Shown: positions 44,889-53,008 of the stretch, one piece after another
How positions within the stretch are numbered: position 1 is the stretch's first letter
Layout: every line of letters starts with the position of its first letter
Source: UBA668 sp041918155
GTDB lineage: Bacteria; Actinomycetota; Acidimicrobiia; Acidimicrobiales; Ilumatobacteraceae
Direction: 5' to 3'
DNA: 64,000 nt
Assembly: GCA_041918155.1 (NCBI GenBank)
Contig: JAYRWH010000010.1
Location: forward strand, 60,926-124,925
Notes under the pieces: generated by a model
Database searches by the model: none
The model's input: only the letters and a program-made list of their open reading frames with translations
What the model was told of the DNA's origin: nothing
Made by a program: the position numbers and the translations under genes

Positions 44889-44901
44889 GCGCGGCTGCGG
44901 C

Positions 44902-45385
44902 TCAGGACCCGTCGCGCAACTCCCGCAGTCGCTCGGACGTGAACTGCAGATGATCGAAGGTGACGCGGCAGCCATCGCCGGTTGGTGACTGCGCCTCGAA
45001 CCCGACCATGTGCTCGGCCAGCGCATCGCCCAGGCTGAACACACGGATCAAGCGCCAGACGCGGCCATCGAATCGACCCGTGAAGTGCGTAGACGCGACC
45101 GACCCGTGATCCACAGCATGAGGACCCCGGCGTCGTACTGAGACCGGAACTCGACCGTGACCCTCGCGCTGAGCTGGAAGTCAACCGCTGGCGGCGTACC
45201 GAGCAGCATCGTCGCGTTCATCAATCGACTCTGCATCGCCCGATCCGTCGCCGCCGGGATCGACGTACAGGTCGGTGCGAGCCGGGGCGTCGCCAACCAC
45301 CGTCAACCCATCGCATCGCCAGGCACCGTGTGACGAGGGGCGTCAGCGCAACCGGCCAGCCTTCGACACGTAAGGGTGTGGTCAC
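44902..45385 (-). pseudogene. Decayed DUF1349-family (concanavalin-like fold) gene
   Basis: DUF1349 sequence can be followed through three reading frames on the minus strand. From GTG 45385: VEGWPVALTPLVTRCLAMRW. Then, after an extra G in a GGG run near 45301: LTVVGDAPARTDLYVDPGGDGSGDAES. Then, after another extra base near 45224: LMNATMLLGTPPAVDFQLSARV and YDAGVLMLWI. About 40 codons of the domain centre are missing, and the sequence resumes in the original or another frame as DGRVWRLIRVFSLGD, AQSPTGDGCRVTFD and RLRELRDGS. At least two frameshifts and one deletion make this a clear pseudogene. DUF1349 proteins are small cytosolic beta-sandwich proteins of poorly known role. Confidence 0.8.
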
Positions 45386-45435
45386 GAGGGCAACCGTAGA
45401 TGACCCGGGCGGGCGAGCCCGCCCGGACCCACCGT

Positions 45436-45441
45436 TAGGCT
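45436..45441 (+). promoter_or_regulatory. -10 box TAGGCT for the PIG-L gene
   Basis: It lies at -13 to -8 from the ATG at 45449; there is no Shine-Dalgarno. Confidence 0.45.
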
Positions 45442-45448
45442 CTCCTAC

Positions 45449-46165
45449 ATGCTCGGAGCGGAAGAAATCGAACGGCTGTTGGTGGTGATGGCCCACCCCG
45501 ACGATGTCGACTTCGGCAGTGCGGGCACCGTCGCCACGCTCGCCGATCAGGGCGTGCACGTGACCTACTGTCTGGTCACCGACGGCGATGCGGGCGGCTT
45601 CGACCACTCGATCGCCCGTGCCGAGATGGCCGCCATACGTCGAAGGGAGCAAACGGCGGCGGCAGCCATCCTCGGGGTGCACGACCTCATCTTCCTCGGC
45701 CATCGCGATGGACGAGTGGTGGCGGATCTTGCCCTACGCCGCGACATCAGCCGCGTCATCCGCCAGGTGCGTCCGACCGTGGTGCTCGGCCAGTCGCCCG
45801 AGCGCAACTACGAGCGGATCTTCGCGAGCCACCCCGACCACCTCGCCACCGGCGAGGCGACGGTGTGCGCGGTCTACCCCGACGCGCGTAACCCGTTCGC
45901 CTTCCCTGAACTGCTGGAGGAGGGGCTCGAGCCGTGGTCGGTACGTGAGTTGTGGATGTCCACCCACCCGAGCGCGAGCGATGTCATCGACGTCAGCGAC
46001 GCGGTCGACCGCAAGCTCGCCGCGCTGATGTGCCACGCCAGCCAGCACCAGGATCCGGTGGCCACCGAGGGCCGCGTCCGCGGTTGGATGGCGGCCACAG
46101 CCCAGGCGCGGGGCCTCGGTGAGGGGCGCTACGCGGAGGCGTACACCGTCGTCGTCACCAGTTGA
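45449..46165 (+). CDS. PIG-L family N-acetyl-sugar deacetylase (LmbE-like)
   Basis: A 238-aa zinc-dependent deacetylase/amidase. The metal motif AHPDDVDFG (residues 15-23) and the second ligand region ASHPDHLATG are present, together with DGDAGG and LGHRDGRV. The family includes MshB and Mca of the mycothiol pathway. This protein is shorter than MshB and has Val where AHPDDE-type members have Glu, so assignment to mycothiol metabolism is only a possibility, though a mycothiol-dependent dehydrogenase is encoded elsewhere in the window. Confidence 0.85.
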   Translation: MLGAEEIERLLVVMAHPDDVDFGSAGTVATLADQGVHVTYCLVTDGDAGGFDHSIARAEMAAIRRREQTAAAAILGVHDLIFLGHRDGRVVADLALRRDISRVIRQVRPTVVLGQSPERNYERIFASHPDHLATGEATVCAVYPDARNPFAFPELLEEGLEPWSVRELWMSTHPSASDVIDVSDAVDRKLAALMCHASQHQDPVATEGRVRGWMAATAQARGLGEGRYAEAYTVVVTS

Positions 46166-46217
46166 ACGGCTCGGGCCGCCCGGCCGTTCGACCATGAGAC
46201 GGCCGGTTACCGCGCGG

Positions 46218-46223
46218 TAGTCT
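46218..46223 (+). promoter_or_regulatory. -10 box TAGTCT for the thiolase gene
   Basis: It lies at -13 to -8 from the ATG at 46231, in a 65-bp gap. Confidence 0.45.
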
Positions 46224-46230
46224 GAAGCTC

Positions 46231-47439
46231 ATGACCGAAGCAGTGATCGTCGCCACCGCCCGCAGCCCAATCGGCCGCGCCAACAAGGGCTCCCTCGTCA
46301 GCATGCGCCCCGATGACATGAGCGCCCAGATCGTCAAGGCGCTGATGGCCAAGGTGCCACAGGTCCAGCCGAACATGATCGACGACGTGATGTGGGGCAT
46401 CGGCCAGCCCGCCGGCGAGGGCGGCTTCAACATCGCCCGCGTGGTGGCCTTGATGGCCGGCCTCGACGAAGTGCCCGGCGTGCAGGTCAACCGCTACTGC
46501 TCGTCCAGCCTGCAGACGATCCGCATGGCGTTCCACGCGATCAAGGCCGGCGAGGGTGACTGTTTCGTCGCCGGTGGTGTGGAAACCGTCAGCCGCTACG
46601 CCGCGGGCGCCAGCGACATCGCCCCGAACCCGATCTTCAAGGCCTCGGGAGCGCGCACCAAACTCCGCGCCGGCGGCGGGCAGGGCAAGTGGGCCCCGGA
46701 TCCCGAGCTGATGCCCGACATCTACATCGCCATGGGCCAGACCGCCGAGAACGTGGTGGAGCAGGAAGGCGTCACCCGCGAGGAGATGGACCGCTTCGGC
46801 GTGCGCAGCCAGAACCTGGCCTGCGCCCACGTGGACAACGGCTTCTTCGAGCGTGAGATCACCCCGCTCACCCTCGAAGACGGCACCGTCGTCGCCAAGG
46901 ACGACGGCCCCCGCCCCGGCACCACCTACGAGGCGGTGAGCCAGCTCAAGCCGGTGTTCCGCCCCGACGGCACCATCACCGCCGGCAACGCCTGCCCGCT
47001 CAACGATGGCGCCGCCGCCGTCGTGGTGATGAGCGACGGCAAGGCCAAGGAGCTCGGCCTCACCCCGCTGGCGCGCATCGTCGCCACCGGTGTCTCGGGC
47101 CTCAACCCCGAGATCATGGGCCTCGGCCCGATCGGCGCGGTGCGCCAGGCCCTCGGCCGCGCCGGCATGACGATGGACCAGATCGATCTCGTCGAGATCA
47201 ACGAGGCGTTCGCCTGCCAGGTGATCGGCTCGGCCAAGCACCTCGGCATCGACATCGACCGCCAGCTCAACCTGCACGGCGGCGCGATCGCACTTGGTCA
47301 CCCGTTCGGCATGACCGGTGCCCGCATCATGACCACGCTCATCAACGGCCTGCAGTGGGAAGACAAGACCTACGGCCTGGAGACGATGTGCGTCGGTGGC
47401 GGCCAGGGCCTGGCCATGATCATCGAACGGCTCAGCTGA
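46231..47439 (+). CDS. Acetyl-CoA acyltransferase (thiolase)
   Basis: A 402-aa thiolase. The acyl-accepting cysteine is in VNRYCSSSLQTI, the conserved EINEAFACQVIG and GGAIALGHPFGMTGARI (His) are present, and the second cysteine is in MCVGGGQGLAMIIE. Length and motifs fit a degradative FadA-type or acetoacetyl-CoA thiolase of fatty acid oxidation. It stands alone in the window, with an MFS gene convergent and overlapping by eight bases. The alpha-partner (FadB-like) is not adjacent. Confidence 0.92.
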   Translation: MTEAVIVATARSPIGRANKGSLVSMRPDDMSAQIVKALMAKVPQVQPNMIDDVMWGIGQPAGEGGFNIARVVALMAGLDEVPGVQVNRYCSSSLQTIRMAFHAIKAGEGDCFVAGGVETVSRYAAGASDIAPNPIFKASGARTKLRAGGGQGKWAPDPELMPDIYIAMGQTAENVVEQEGVTREEMDRFGVRSQNLACAHVDNGFFEREITPLTLEDGTVVAKDDGPRPGTTYEAVSQLKPVFRPDGTITAGNACPLNDGAAAVVVMSDGKAKELGLTPLARIVATGVSGLNPEIMGLGPIGAVRQALGRAGMTMDQIDLVEINEAFACQVIGSAKHLGIDIDRQLNLHGGAIALGHPFGMTGARIMTTLINGLQWEDKTYGLETMCVGGGQGLAMIIERLS

Positions 47440-48610
47440 GCCCACCGGCATTGGCAGCGGCAGCGGTGCGGTCGGCCGCGCGGCTGACCCGCACCGACAA
47501 CCCGACGAACGCGAGCACCCCGGTGCCCGCGATCACGAACATCCATTCCGGCCCGAGCGCGCCGTACATCCCGCCCGCGAGGTAGGCGGTGATCGCGGCG
47601 ACGAGCAGGGTGGCCGCGCCCGCAAGGCCCTGCGCGGCGGCGGCGCGGCCCGGCGGCGCGCCGTGGGCCACCATCGCCTGGCTGGCGGGCACGGCGAGCG
47701 CTTGCGTGCAGCCCTCCACCGCGCTCAACGCGACGATCACCCCCGGCACATGGATGAACCCGTAGGAGATCGTGAGCGGCACCACCAGCAAGGTGCCCCA
47801 CGTGGCCATGCGGAGCGCACCGCGCTCGGCCGCCAGGCGCCCGCCGAGCGTGGCAAGCAGGGCGAAGGGCACGCCGTAGGCGAGGAAGCTGAATCCGATC
47901 AAGCGGTCGCTGCCGCCAAGGTCGGTGAGGTAGCGGTCAAGGGTGGCGTCGTAGAATCCGATCGGCAGGAACAGCGCCACGCACATCAGAATGCCGGCGC
48001 GGATGCGCGGCAGGCCCAGCAGGTCGAACGCGAGGCGCTTGACGTCGTCGATCGGGGGAGCCGCGAGGTGGCGCGGCATGAGCATCAGTGCGGCCGCGAA
48101 GGCGAACGAACCGGCCACGAGGAACGGCACGCGCAAGCCGTAGGGCCCCACGAGCAGGCCGCCGATCATCGGGCCGGTGACGAACCCGGCAAGATCCACG
48201 CCGGTGAGCGTGCCCAGGCGCTTGGGCATGTCAGCGTCGCAGTCGCCGATCGCGATTGCCCGCGAGGCGGGCCCGAACAGGCTGTTGGAGAGGCCCACCA
48301 CCGCGCGTGCGAGCACGAGCGTCAGCAACGAACCGGCGAGGGCGAACAGCACACTGCCCAGCACGGCCATGCCGAGCCCGGCGATGAGTAGACGCTTCGA
48401 GTGGCCGCGGTCGGCGAGCGGGGCGAGCAGCACCTCACCGACAAGGCCGACGAGGAAGCCCGAGCCGGCGATGAGGCCGAGCCCAGCATCGCTGAAGCCG
48501 TACTTGTCCTGCAGGTTGCTGAGCAGGGAGAAGACGACGCTGTTGGCGATGCCGATGCTGGCCGCGGCGAGCAGGAGCGGATACCAACCGGCTGGGTGGC
48601 GGATGCTCAC
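47432..48610 (-). CDS. MFS transporter
   Basis: A 392-aa protein with 12 predicted TM helices in two halves. MFS signatures include the loop 2-3 motif LAPLADRGHSKRLLIAGLGMAVLG (from GxLaDrxGrkr) and VVGLSNSLFGPASRAIAI. It resembles drug/proton antiporters (a DHA-like 12-TM family), but the substrate cannot be told. The GTG start overlaps the upstream 151-aa gene's stop (GTGA, 48607-48610). With the 151-aa gene and the serine hydrolase gene it forms a string of overlapping genes likely to be one operon downstream of aroG. Confidence 0.82.
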   Translation of the reverse strand: MSIRHPAGWYPLLLAAASIGIANSVVFSLLSNLQDKYGFSDAGLGLIAGSGFLVGLVGEVLLAPLADRGHSKRLLIAGLGMAVLGSVLFALAGSLLTLVLARAVVGLSNSLFGPASRAIAIGDCDADMPKRLGTLTGVDLAGFVTGPMIGGLLVGPYGLRVPFLVAGSFAFAAALMLMPRHLAAPPIDDVKRLAFDLLGLPRIRAGILMCVALFLPIGFYDATLDRYLTDLGGSDRLIGFSFLAYGVPFALLATLGGRLAAERGALRMATWGTLLVVPLTISYGFIHVPGVIVALSAVEGCTQALAVPASQAMVAHGAPPGRAAAAQGLAGAATLLVAAITAYLAGGMYGALGPEWMFVIAGTGVLAFVGLSVRVSRAADRTAAAANAGGLS

Positions 48611-49062
48611 ACGCGCTGGGTGGCCGGCTCGGCCCGCAACCGCACCATGTCCGGCTGGTCGGGCAGTTGCACGGCGCGCAGGACGTAGCGGTCGCCACCG
48701 GCGTGCACGTCGGCCAGGCACCAGCAGCCGGGAGGGTTGCACTCGCCGTCGCCGTAGGGGCGCAGGCAGTCGATGTCGAGACCGGCGGTGTCGGCCTCGG
48801 CCGTCCACAACGCCACCAGCCCGCGGCGCAGTTCCGGCTCGTCGAGGAGGTCGGTGCCGTGCAACACCAACTCGACCGTGGTGACGGTCACCGGCTGCAC
48901 CTGCGCAGCGTTGACGACATCGCCGGAGATCTCGCCGTCGAGCATCACCACCAGCGGCCCGCCGCTCGCGGCGACCCCGCCGATGAAGCCGTAGCGCACG
49001 AGCGGCAGCCCGTCGTCGCCGGTGCACTCGTAGCGAATGCGATCGCCCTGGGTGAACGTCAT
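48607..49062 (-). CDS. Hypothetical protein, 151 aa
   Basis: A soluble protein of unknown family. The N-terminal half looks like a small beta barrel (RIRYECTGDDGLPLVRYGFIGGV, GPLVVMLDGEISGDVV). The C-terminal half contains a cysteine cluster, CLRPYGDGECNPPGCWCLADVHAGGD, that could bind a metal. Both ends overlap neighbours by four bases (GTGA with the MFS gene, ATGA with the serine hydrolase gene), so it is translated as part of the operon. No function is proposed. Confidence 0.65.
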   Translation of the reverse strand: MTFTQGDRIRYECTGDDGLPLVRYGFIGGVAASGGPLVVMLDGEISGDVVNAAQVQPVTVTTVELVLHGTDLLDEPELRRGLVALWTAEADTAGLDIDCLRPYGDGECNPPGCWCLADVHAGGDRYVLRAVQLPDQPDMVRLRAEPATQRV

Positions 49063-49880
49063 CCGGCCACCTCAACGAGTACTGCGTCGGAGATGGCGGG
49101 CCACAGCCGCAGCGCGTCGCGCGACCACTCGTCGAACGGCCGATCGGTGAGCGCGATCAACCCAGTGCATGCCCCCGGATCCACCCACAAGAGGGTACCG
49201 GTTCCCCCGAAGTGACCATACGTGGCGGGGGAGTTGTTGGTTCCGGTCCAGTGCGGTTGCTTGTGCCCGCGGATTTCGGTGCCGAGCCCCCACGGGCAGT
49301 CCGAGAAGCGGCCGATGCCGGGCACCATTCCGGCCAGCCCAGGGAACTGCACGGTGCGAAAGGCGAGCGTGGACTCCGCCGACAACAGCCGTGGCGCGCG
49401 CAGCTCGTGCACGAAGCGCGCGAGGTCGGCGACCGTGCTCGTCAGCCCGTAGGCCGGCGAGCCGCTCAGCGTGGTGGAGTGCATGCCCAGTGGGTGCAGC
49501 ACTGCTTCGGTGAGGTACTCGCCGAAGGGCATGTCGGCGGCAGTGGCGAGCGCGTCGGCGGCGAGGGCGATGCCGGTGTTGCTGTAGATGCGCCGCGCCT
49601 CGGGGCGGGCGATCGGGTTGGCGCCGTCGAAGCTGTACCCGCCCGCGTGGGCGAGCAGGTGGCGCACGGTGCACCCCGGTTGCCCGACCGGCGTGATGAG
49701 CGGGAGCGATCCTTCCTCGGCGGCGATCAGCAACGCCCAGCCGACGAGCATCTTGGTGAGCGAGGCAATGTGGAACGTGCGGTCAGGGTCGCCGATCGTG
49801 GCGACCGTGCCGTCGGGCAGCACCGCCGCGGCAGCGACGTGGGGCACCGGCCACCCGGCTGTCAGCTCGAGTGCCCGCAT
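49059..49880 (-). CDS. Serine hydrolase, beta-lactamase/PBP class C fold
   Basis: A 273-aa protein with SLTK (SxxK nucleophile, about residue 40), YSNTG (YxN) and HFGGTG in place of the KTG-type box (HTG variant as in esterases). HLLAHAGGYSFDG and LHPLGMHSTTLSG are typical for the EstB/class C esterase-like group. It is short and has no signal peptide, so it is probably cytoplasmic: an esterase or peptidase rather than an antibiotic-hydrolysing enzyme. It starts seven bases after the DAHP synthase stop and overlaps the next gene by four bases. Confidence 0.82.
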   Translation of the reverse strand: MRALELTAGWPVPHVAAAAVLPDGTVATIGDPDRTFHIASLTKMLVGWALLIAAEEGSLPLITPVGQPGCTVRHLLAHAGGYSFDGANPIARPEARRIYSNTGIALAADALATAADMPFGEYLTEAVLHPLGMHSTTLSGSPAYGLTSTVADLARFVHELRAPRLLSAESTLAFRTVQFPGLAGMVPGIGRFSDCPWGLGTEIRGHKQPHWTGTNNSPATYGHFGGTGTLLWVDPGACTGLIALTDRPFDEWSRDALRLWPAISDAVLVEVAG

Positions 49881-49887
49881 GCGTTGG

Positions 49888-51243
49888 TCAGGCGAGGCCG
49901 GTAGAGCGGAGGTTCTCGGCCACGGCGAACGCCAGATCGAGGCTCTGGCGGCCGTTCAGCCGTGGATCGCACACCGTCTGGTAGCGATCATCGAGCTGGC
50001 TGTCGAGGATGTTGTCGGCGCCGCCGACGCATTCGGTGACATTGTCGCCGGTGAGCTCGACATGGATGCCGCCGGGCCAGGTGCCCTCGGCCTTGTGCGC
50101 CCTCACGAAGCCGTCGATCTCGTCGCAGATCTTGTCGAACACGCGGGTCTTGCGGCCCGACTCACTGGAGATCGTGTTGCCGTGCATCGGGTCGCATGCC
50201 CACACCACCGGGTGGCCGGCGTCGCGCACTGCACGCAGCAGCGGGCGCAGCGAGTCCTCCACTTTCTCGGCGCCCATGCGGCTGATGAGCGTGAGGCGGC
50301 CGGGGATGCGGGCCGGGTTGAGCTTCTCGCACAGCTCGAGCACATAGTCGGTGTCGGTGGTGGGGCCGATCTTGCAGCCGAGCGGGTTGCCGACGCCACG
50401 GAGGAACTCGATGTGCGCGCCATCGAGCTGGCGGGTGCGCTCTCCGATCCAGAGCATGTGCGCCGAGCAGTCGTACCAGTGGCCGGTGAGCGAGTCCTGC
50501 CGGGTGAGGGCCTCCTCGTAGCCGAGGAGCAGCGCCTCGTGACTGGTGTACACGTTCGTCTCGTGCAGATCGTGGTTGCTCTCGGTGTCGACACCGCAGG
50601 CACGCATGAAGCGCAGGGCACGGTCGATCTCGTTGGCGATCTGCTCGTAGCGCTGACCCTCGGGGCTGCTGGCCACGAACTCCTGCGTCCAGGCGTGGAC
50701 ACGGGTGAGGTCGGCGAAGCCGCCCTTGGTGAATGCGCGTACAAGGTTGAGCGTGGCCGCCGACTGGTTGTACGCCTGCACCAGACGATCGGGGCTCGGC
50801 ACACGGGCCAGCTCGGTGAAGGCGTCGCTGTTGACGATGTGGCCGCGGAAGCTGGGCAACTCGGTGTCGCCAACCTTCTCCATGTTGGCCGAGCGCGGCT
50901 TGGCGAACTGGCCGGCGATGCGGCCGACCTTCACCACCGGCACGCCGAGGCTGTAGGTGAGCACCACCGACATCTGCAGGATGACGCGCAACTTCTCCCG
51001 GATGTTGTTGGCGGAGAACTCCTCGAAGCTCTCGGCGCAGTCGCCGGCCTGCAGCAAGAACGCATTGCCGGCCGCCACCTGGGCCAACCCGGCCTGCAAC
51101 GAGCGGGCCTCGCCGGCGAACACCAGCGGGGGGTAGGACGCGATCTGCTTCAGGGCTCGGTCAAGGTCGGCCGCATCGGGCCACTCGGGTTGCTGCTGGA
51201 CAGGGAACGCCTGCCACGAAGAGGGAGTCCACGCACGTGCCAC
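49888..51243 (-). CDS. aroG: 3-deoxy-7-phosphoheptulonate synthase, class II (plant type)
   Basis: A 451-aa class II DAHP synthase, the first enzyme of aromatic amino acid synthesis (phosphoenolpyruvate plus erythrose 4-phosphate). Typical stretches are FLLQAGDCAESFEEF, VVKVGRIAGQFAKPRS, YNQSAATLNLVRAF, SHEALLLGYEEALTR, HMLWIGERTRQLDGAHIEFLRG, ISRMGAEKVEDSL, WACDPMHGNT and GGIHVELTGDNVTEC. The GTG start matches the family N-terminus WTPSSW. A TAGGCT box at 51257-51252 lies inside the right arm of the hairpin that ends the sigma factor gene, so the gene is probably leaderless. No feedback domain beyond the class II core is seen. Confidence 0.93.
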   Translation of the reverse strand: MARAWTPSSWQAFPVQQQPEWPDAADLDRALKQIASYPPLVFAGEARSLQAGLAQVAAGNAFLLQAGDCAESFEEFSANNIREKLRVILQMSVVLTYSLGVPVVKVGRIAGQFAKPRSANMEKVGDTELPSFRGHIVNSDAFTELARVPSPDRLVQAYNQSAATLNLVRAFTKGGFADLTRVHAWTQEFVASSPEGQRYEQIANEIDRALRFMRACGVDTESNHDLHETNVYTSHEALLLGYEEALTRQDSLTGHWYDCSAHMLWIGERTRQLDGAHIEFLRGVGNPLGCKIGPTTDTDYVLELCEKLNPARIPGRLTLISRMGAEKVEDSLRPLLRAVRDAGHPVVWACDPMHGNTISSESGRKTRVFDKICDEIDGFVRAHKAEGTWPGGIHVELTGDNVTECVGGADNILDSQLDDRYQTVCDPRLNGRQSLDLAFAVAENLRSTGLA

Positions 51244-51251
51244 AGCGGGAA

Positions 51252-51257
51252 AGCCTA
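51252..51257 (-). promoter_or_regulatory. -10 box TAGGCT for aroG, overlapping the sigma-gene terminator
   Basis: It lies at -14 to -9 from the GTG at 51243 on the minus strand, and partly within the hairpin arm at 51254-51265. Confidence 0.4.
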
Positions 51258-51291
51258 ACGGCCGGACCCCCGTAGGGACCCGGCCGTTAGG
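51254..51291 (-). terminator. Terminator-like hairpin between the sigma factor gene and aroG
   Basis: A perfect 12-bp inverted repeat (arms 51254-51265 and 51280-51291) with a further ccc/ggg pairing in the loop. It is followed on the minus strand by CTTTCCC. It lies 18 bp after the sigma-gene stop. Confidence 0.65.
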
Positions 51292-51309
51292 AAGACGGAA
51301 TCGGTGGTG

Positions 51310-52137
51310 TCAGACGGCGAGGATGCGGACTGCGTCTTCGCGCAGGCCGGCAACCGCACGGCTGACGAGGCGGCGGGCGGCCTCGGCGGTGACGCCCAGG
51401 TTCTCGCCGACCTCGCGGAAGCTCTTGCGCTCACCATCGAGCAGGCCGAAACGGGCCTCGACGGCGTAGCGGGCACGCTTGTCGAGCGTGCCGAGCAGCT
51501 CGTCGAGCAGCTCGCTGTCGACCATGGTCATCACGGCGTCTTCAGGGGTGCCGTCACCGTTGGCCATGAGGTCGCCGAGGGTGGCATCGCCGTCGTCGCC
51601 GATCGTCTTGTCGAGCGAGACGGGGGTGGTGAGGCGGTGCAGTTCGGCGTTGCCGACATCGAGCGTCTCGCCATCGCCGCTGGCCTGACGCAGGGCCGCG
51701 CGCAGGCTGGCCGAACGATCGCCGGGGATGCGGATGAGGCTCGCCTTCTGGTCGAGTGCACGGCCGATGGCCTGGCGGATCCAGAAGGTGGCGTAGGTGG
51801 AGAACTTGAAGCCGCGGCGCCAGTCGAACTTGTCGACCGCGTGCTCGAGGCCGAGGTTGCCCTCCTGGATGAGGTCGAGCAGGTCCATGCCCTGGGGCAG
51901 GGGGTAGCGGCGGGCGATGGAGACCACGAGGCGCAGGTTGGCGCGGATGAAGCGATCCTTCGCTTCGGCGGCTTTGGCGACCGACGCCTTTAGGGCGGCG
52001 CCCTTCTCGCCGGTGGCGAGGCGCTCGGCGGCCTCGCGGCCGGCTTCGATGACGCGGGAGAGCTCGCGCTCCTCCTCGGCATTCAGGAGGGACACCTTGC
52101 CGATGTCGTTCAGGTAGAGACCGATGGAATCGTTCAT
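51310..52137 (-). CDS. RNA polymerase sigma-70 family factor (group 2-like)
   Basis: A 275-aa primary-type sigma factor without the long region 1.1. Region 1.2 is SIGLYLNDIGKVSLLNAEEERELS. Region 2 is RFIRANLRLVVSIARRYPLPQGMDLLDLIQEGNLGL with FKFSTYATFWIRQAIGRAL (2.3-2.4). Region 3 follows, and region 4 ends in the helix-turn-helix SFREVGENLGVTAEAARRLVSRAVAGLR. The recognition helix differs from the usual VTRERIRQIE. The ATG at 52137 is chosen by homology (an upstream in-frame GTG is at 52200). It is divergent from nadD, and a palindrome lies 50-63 bases upstream. Confidence 0.88.
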   Translation of the reverse strand: MNDSIGLYLNDIGKVSLLNAEEERELSRVIEAGREAAERLATGEKGAALKASVAKAAEAKDRFIRANLRLVVSIARRYPLPQGMDLLDLIQEGNLGLEHAVDKFDWRRGFKFSTYATFWIRQAIGRALDQKASLIRIPGDRSASLRAALRQASGDGETLDVGNAELHRLTTPVSLDKTIGDDGDATLGDLMANGDGTPEDAVMTMVDSELLDELLGTLDKRARYAVEARFGLLDGERKSFREVGENLGVTAEAARRLVSRAVAGLREDAVRILAV

Positions 52138-52411
52138 TGTGCTGTTCTCAACTCTTCGTTTCGTCTTCAGATTCCGCTGACATGATGTGTCGTTCGACAC
52201 CTCACGCGGCGAAGGAGGTTCGGATTCCGCACACTCGGCGGTTCGTCCGGCCTCCCACGTTCAGGGGGGTGAAATTGGGGGGACGTGTCACAGTACTACA
52301 TCGGTCAAGAGTTGTCCCGCCGATTCGGGTGAGAATCCGGTTAGGGTGACATGTGGCGCGCACGGGCGGTGGTGCCGGGCCAGGCCAGGGGGCCTCTTCT
52401 ACACTCGTCGG
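52138..52411. other. 274-bp divergent intergenic region with a GTGTCG-TT-CGACAC palindrome
   Basis: This gap separates the sigma factor gene (minus) from nadD (plus). It contains a 6+6 bp palindrome at 52187-52200 that could be an operator for the sigma gene, the nadD -10 box at its right end, and a second TAGGGT at 52342-52347 that could make a leadered nadD transcript. No RNA gene is recognised. Confidence 0.4.
52400..52405 (+). promoter_or_regulatory. -10 box TACACT for leaderless nadD
   Basis: It occupies exactly -12 to -7 from the GTG at 52412. Confidence 0.5.
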
Positions 52412-53008
52412 GTGCCCACCAACAGCCAGCGAATCGGTGTCTTCGGCGGCACGTTCGACCCTCCGCACGTGGGCCACCTTGTGACCGCGGTGAACGTTCG
52501 TCATGCCATGCAGCTCGACACCGTGATCCTCATGGTCGCCAACGAGCCGTGGCAGAAGGTGGGCTCGCGTCCGATCTCACCCGCGCCGCAGCGGCTGGCG
52601 ATGGTGCGCGCCGCAGTGGCGGAGGTGCCTGGATTAGAGGCCGGTGACGCCGAGATCGTCCACGGCGGCCCGAGCTACACCGCCGATACGCTGGAGGCCT
52701 TGGCACGCGAACGCCCCGGCGCATCTCTGTTCACGATCATGGGCGACGATGCGGCAGCGCGTTTTCCCACCTGGGATCGTTACGCGACCGTCGCCGAGCG
52801 CAGCATGCTCGTTGTCGTCGACCGCCCGGGAGAGCAAGTGGAATTGCCGGTCGGTTTCGACTGGCAGCGGGTGGAGGTGCCGCACCTCGATGTCTCCAGC
52901 ACCGATCTGCGCGACCGGGTGCGCGACGGGCGGCCGCTCGATTATCTCGTCACGGGGCCGGTGCTCGAATTGGTGTACGAAATGGGTCTGTACCAGGAGG
53001 GTGGATGA
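52412..53008 (+). CDS. nadD: Nicotinate-nucleotide adenylyltransferase
   Basis: A 198-aa NadD, usual length. The nucleotidyltransferase motif GVFGGTFDPPHVGHL (GGTFDPxHxGH) is near the start. NEPWQK, the middle region MVRAAVAEVPGL and GGPSYTADTLEAL, and the C-terminal SSTDLRDRVRDGRPLDYLV (ISSTxxR) complete the family pattern. It makes nicotinic acid adenine dinucleotide from NaMN and ATP in NAD synthesis. The next gene overlaps its stop (ATGA). The order nadD - LytR_C-type protein - rsfS is a standard actinobacterial operon. Confidence 0.94.
   Translation: MPTNSQRIGVFGGTFDPPHVGHLVTAVNVRHAMQLDTVILMVANEPWQKVGSRPISPAPQRLAMVRAAVAEVPGLEAGDAEIVHGGPSYTADTLEALARERPGASLFTIMGDDAAARFPTWDRYATVAERSMLVVVDRPGEQVELPVGFDWQRVEVPHLDVSSTDLRDRVRDGRPLDYLVTGPVLELVYEMGLYQEGG

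Noticed and set aside
44871..44899. CGCAGCC/GGCTGCG inverted repeat as a terminator of the phosphatase gene
   Set aside because: The stem is only 7 bp, lies partly in coding sequence and has no T-run; too weak to annotate.
45449..46165. MshB or Mca of mycothiol metabolism
   Set aside because: It has AHPDDV rather than AHPDDE and is shorter than either enzyme. Only the PIG-L family level is supported.
49059..49880. Antibiotic-resistance beta-lactamase
   Set aside because: There is no signal peptide, the third box is HFGGTG and the protein is short. It fits the esterase-like class C-fold group instead.
52187..52200. SOS (LexA) box upstream of the sigma factor gene
   Set aside because: The palindrome GTGTCG-TT-CGACAC contains TTCGA but does not fit the actinobacterial LexA box spacing. 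Kept only as an unnamed palindrome.
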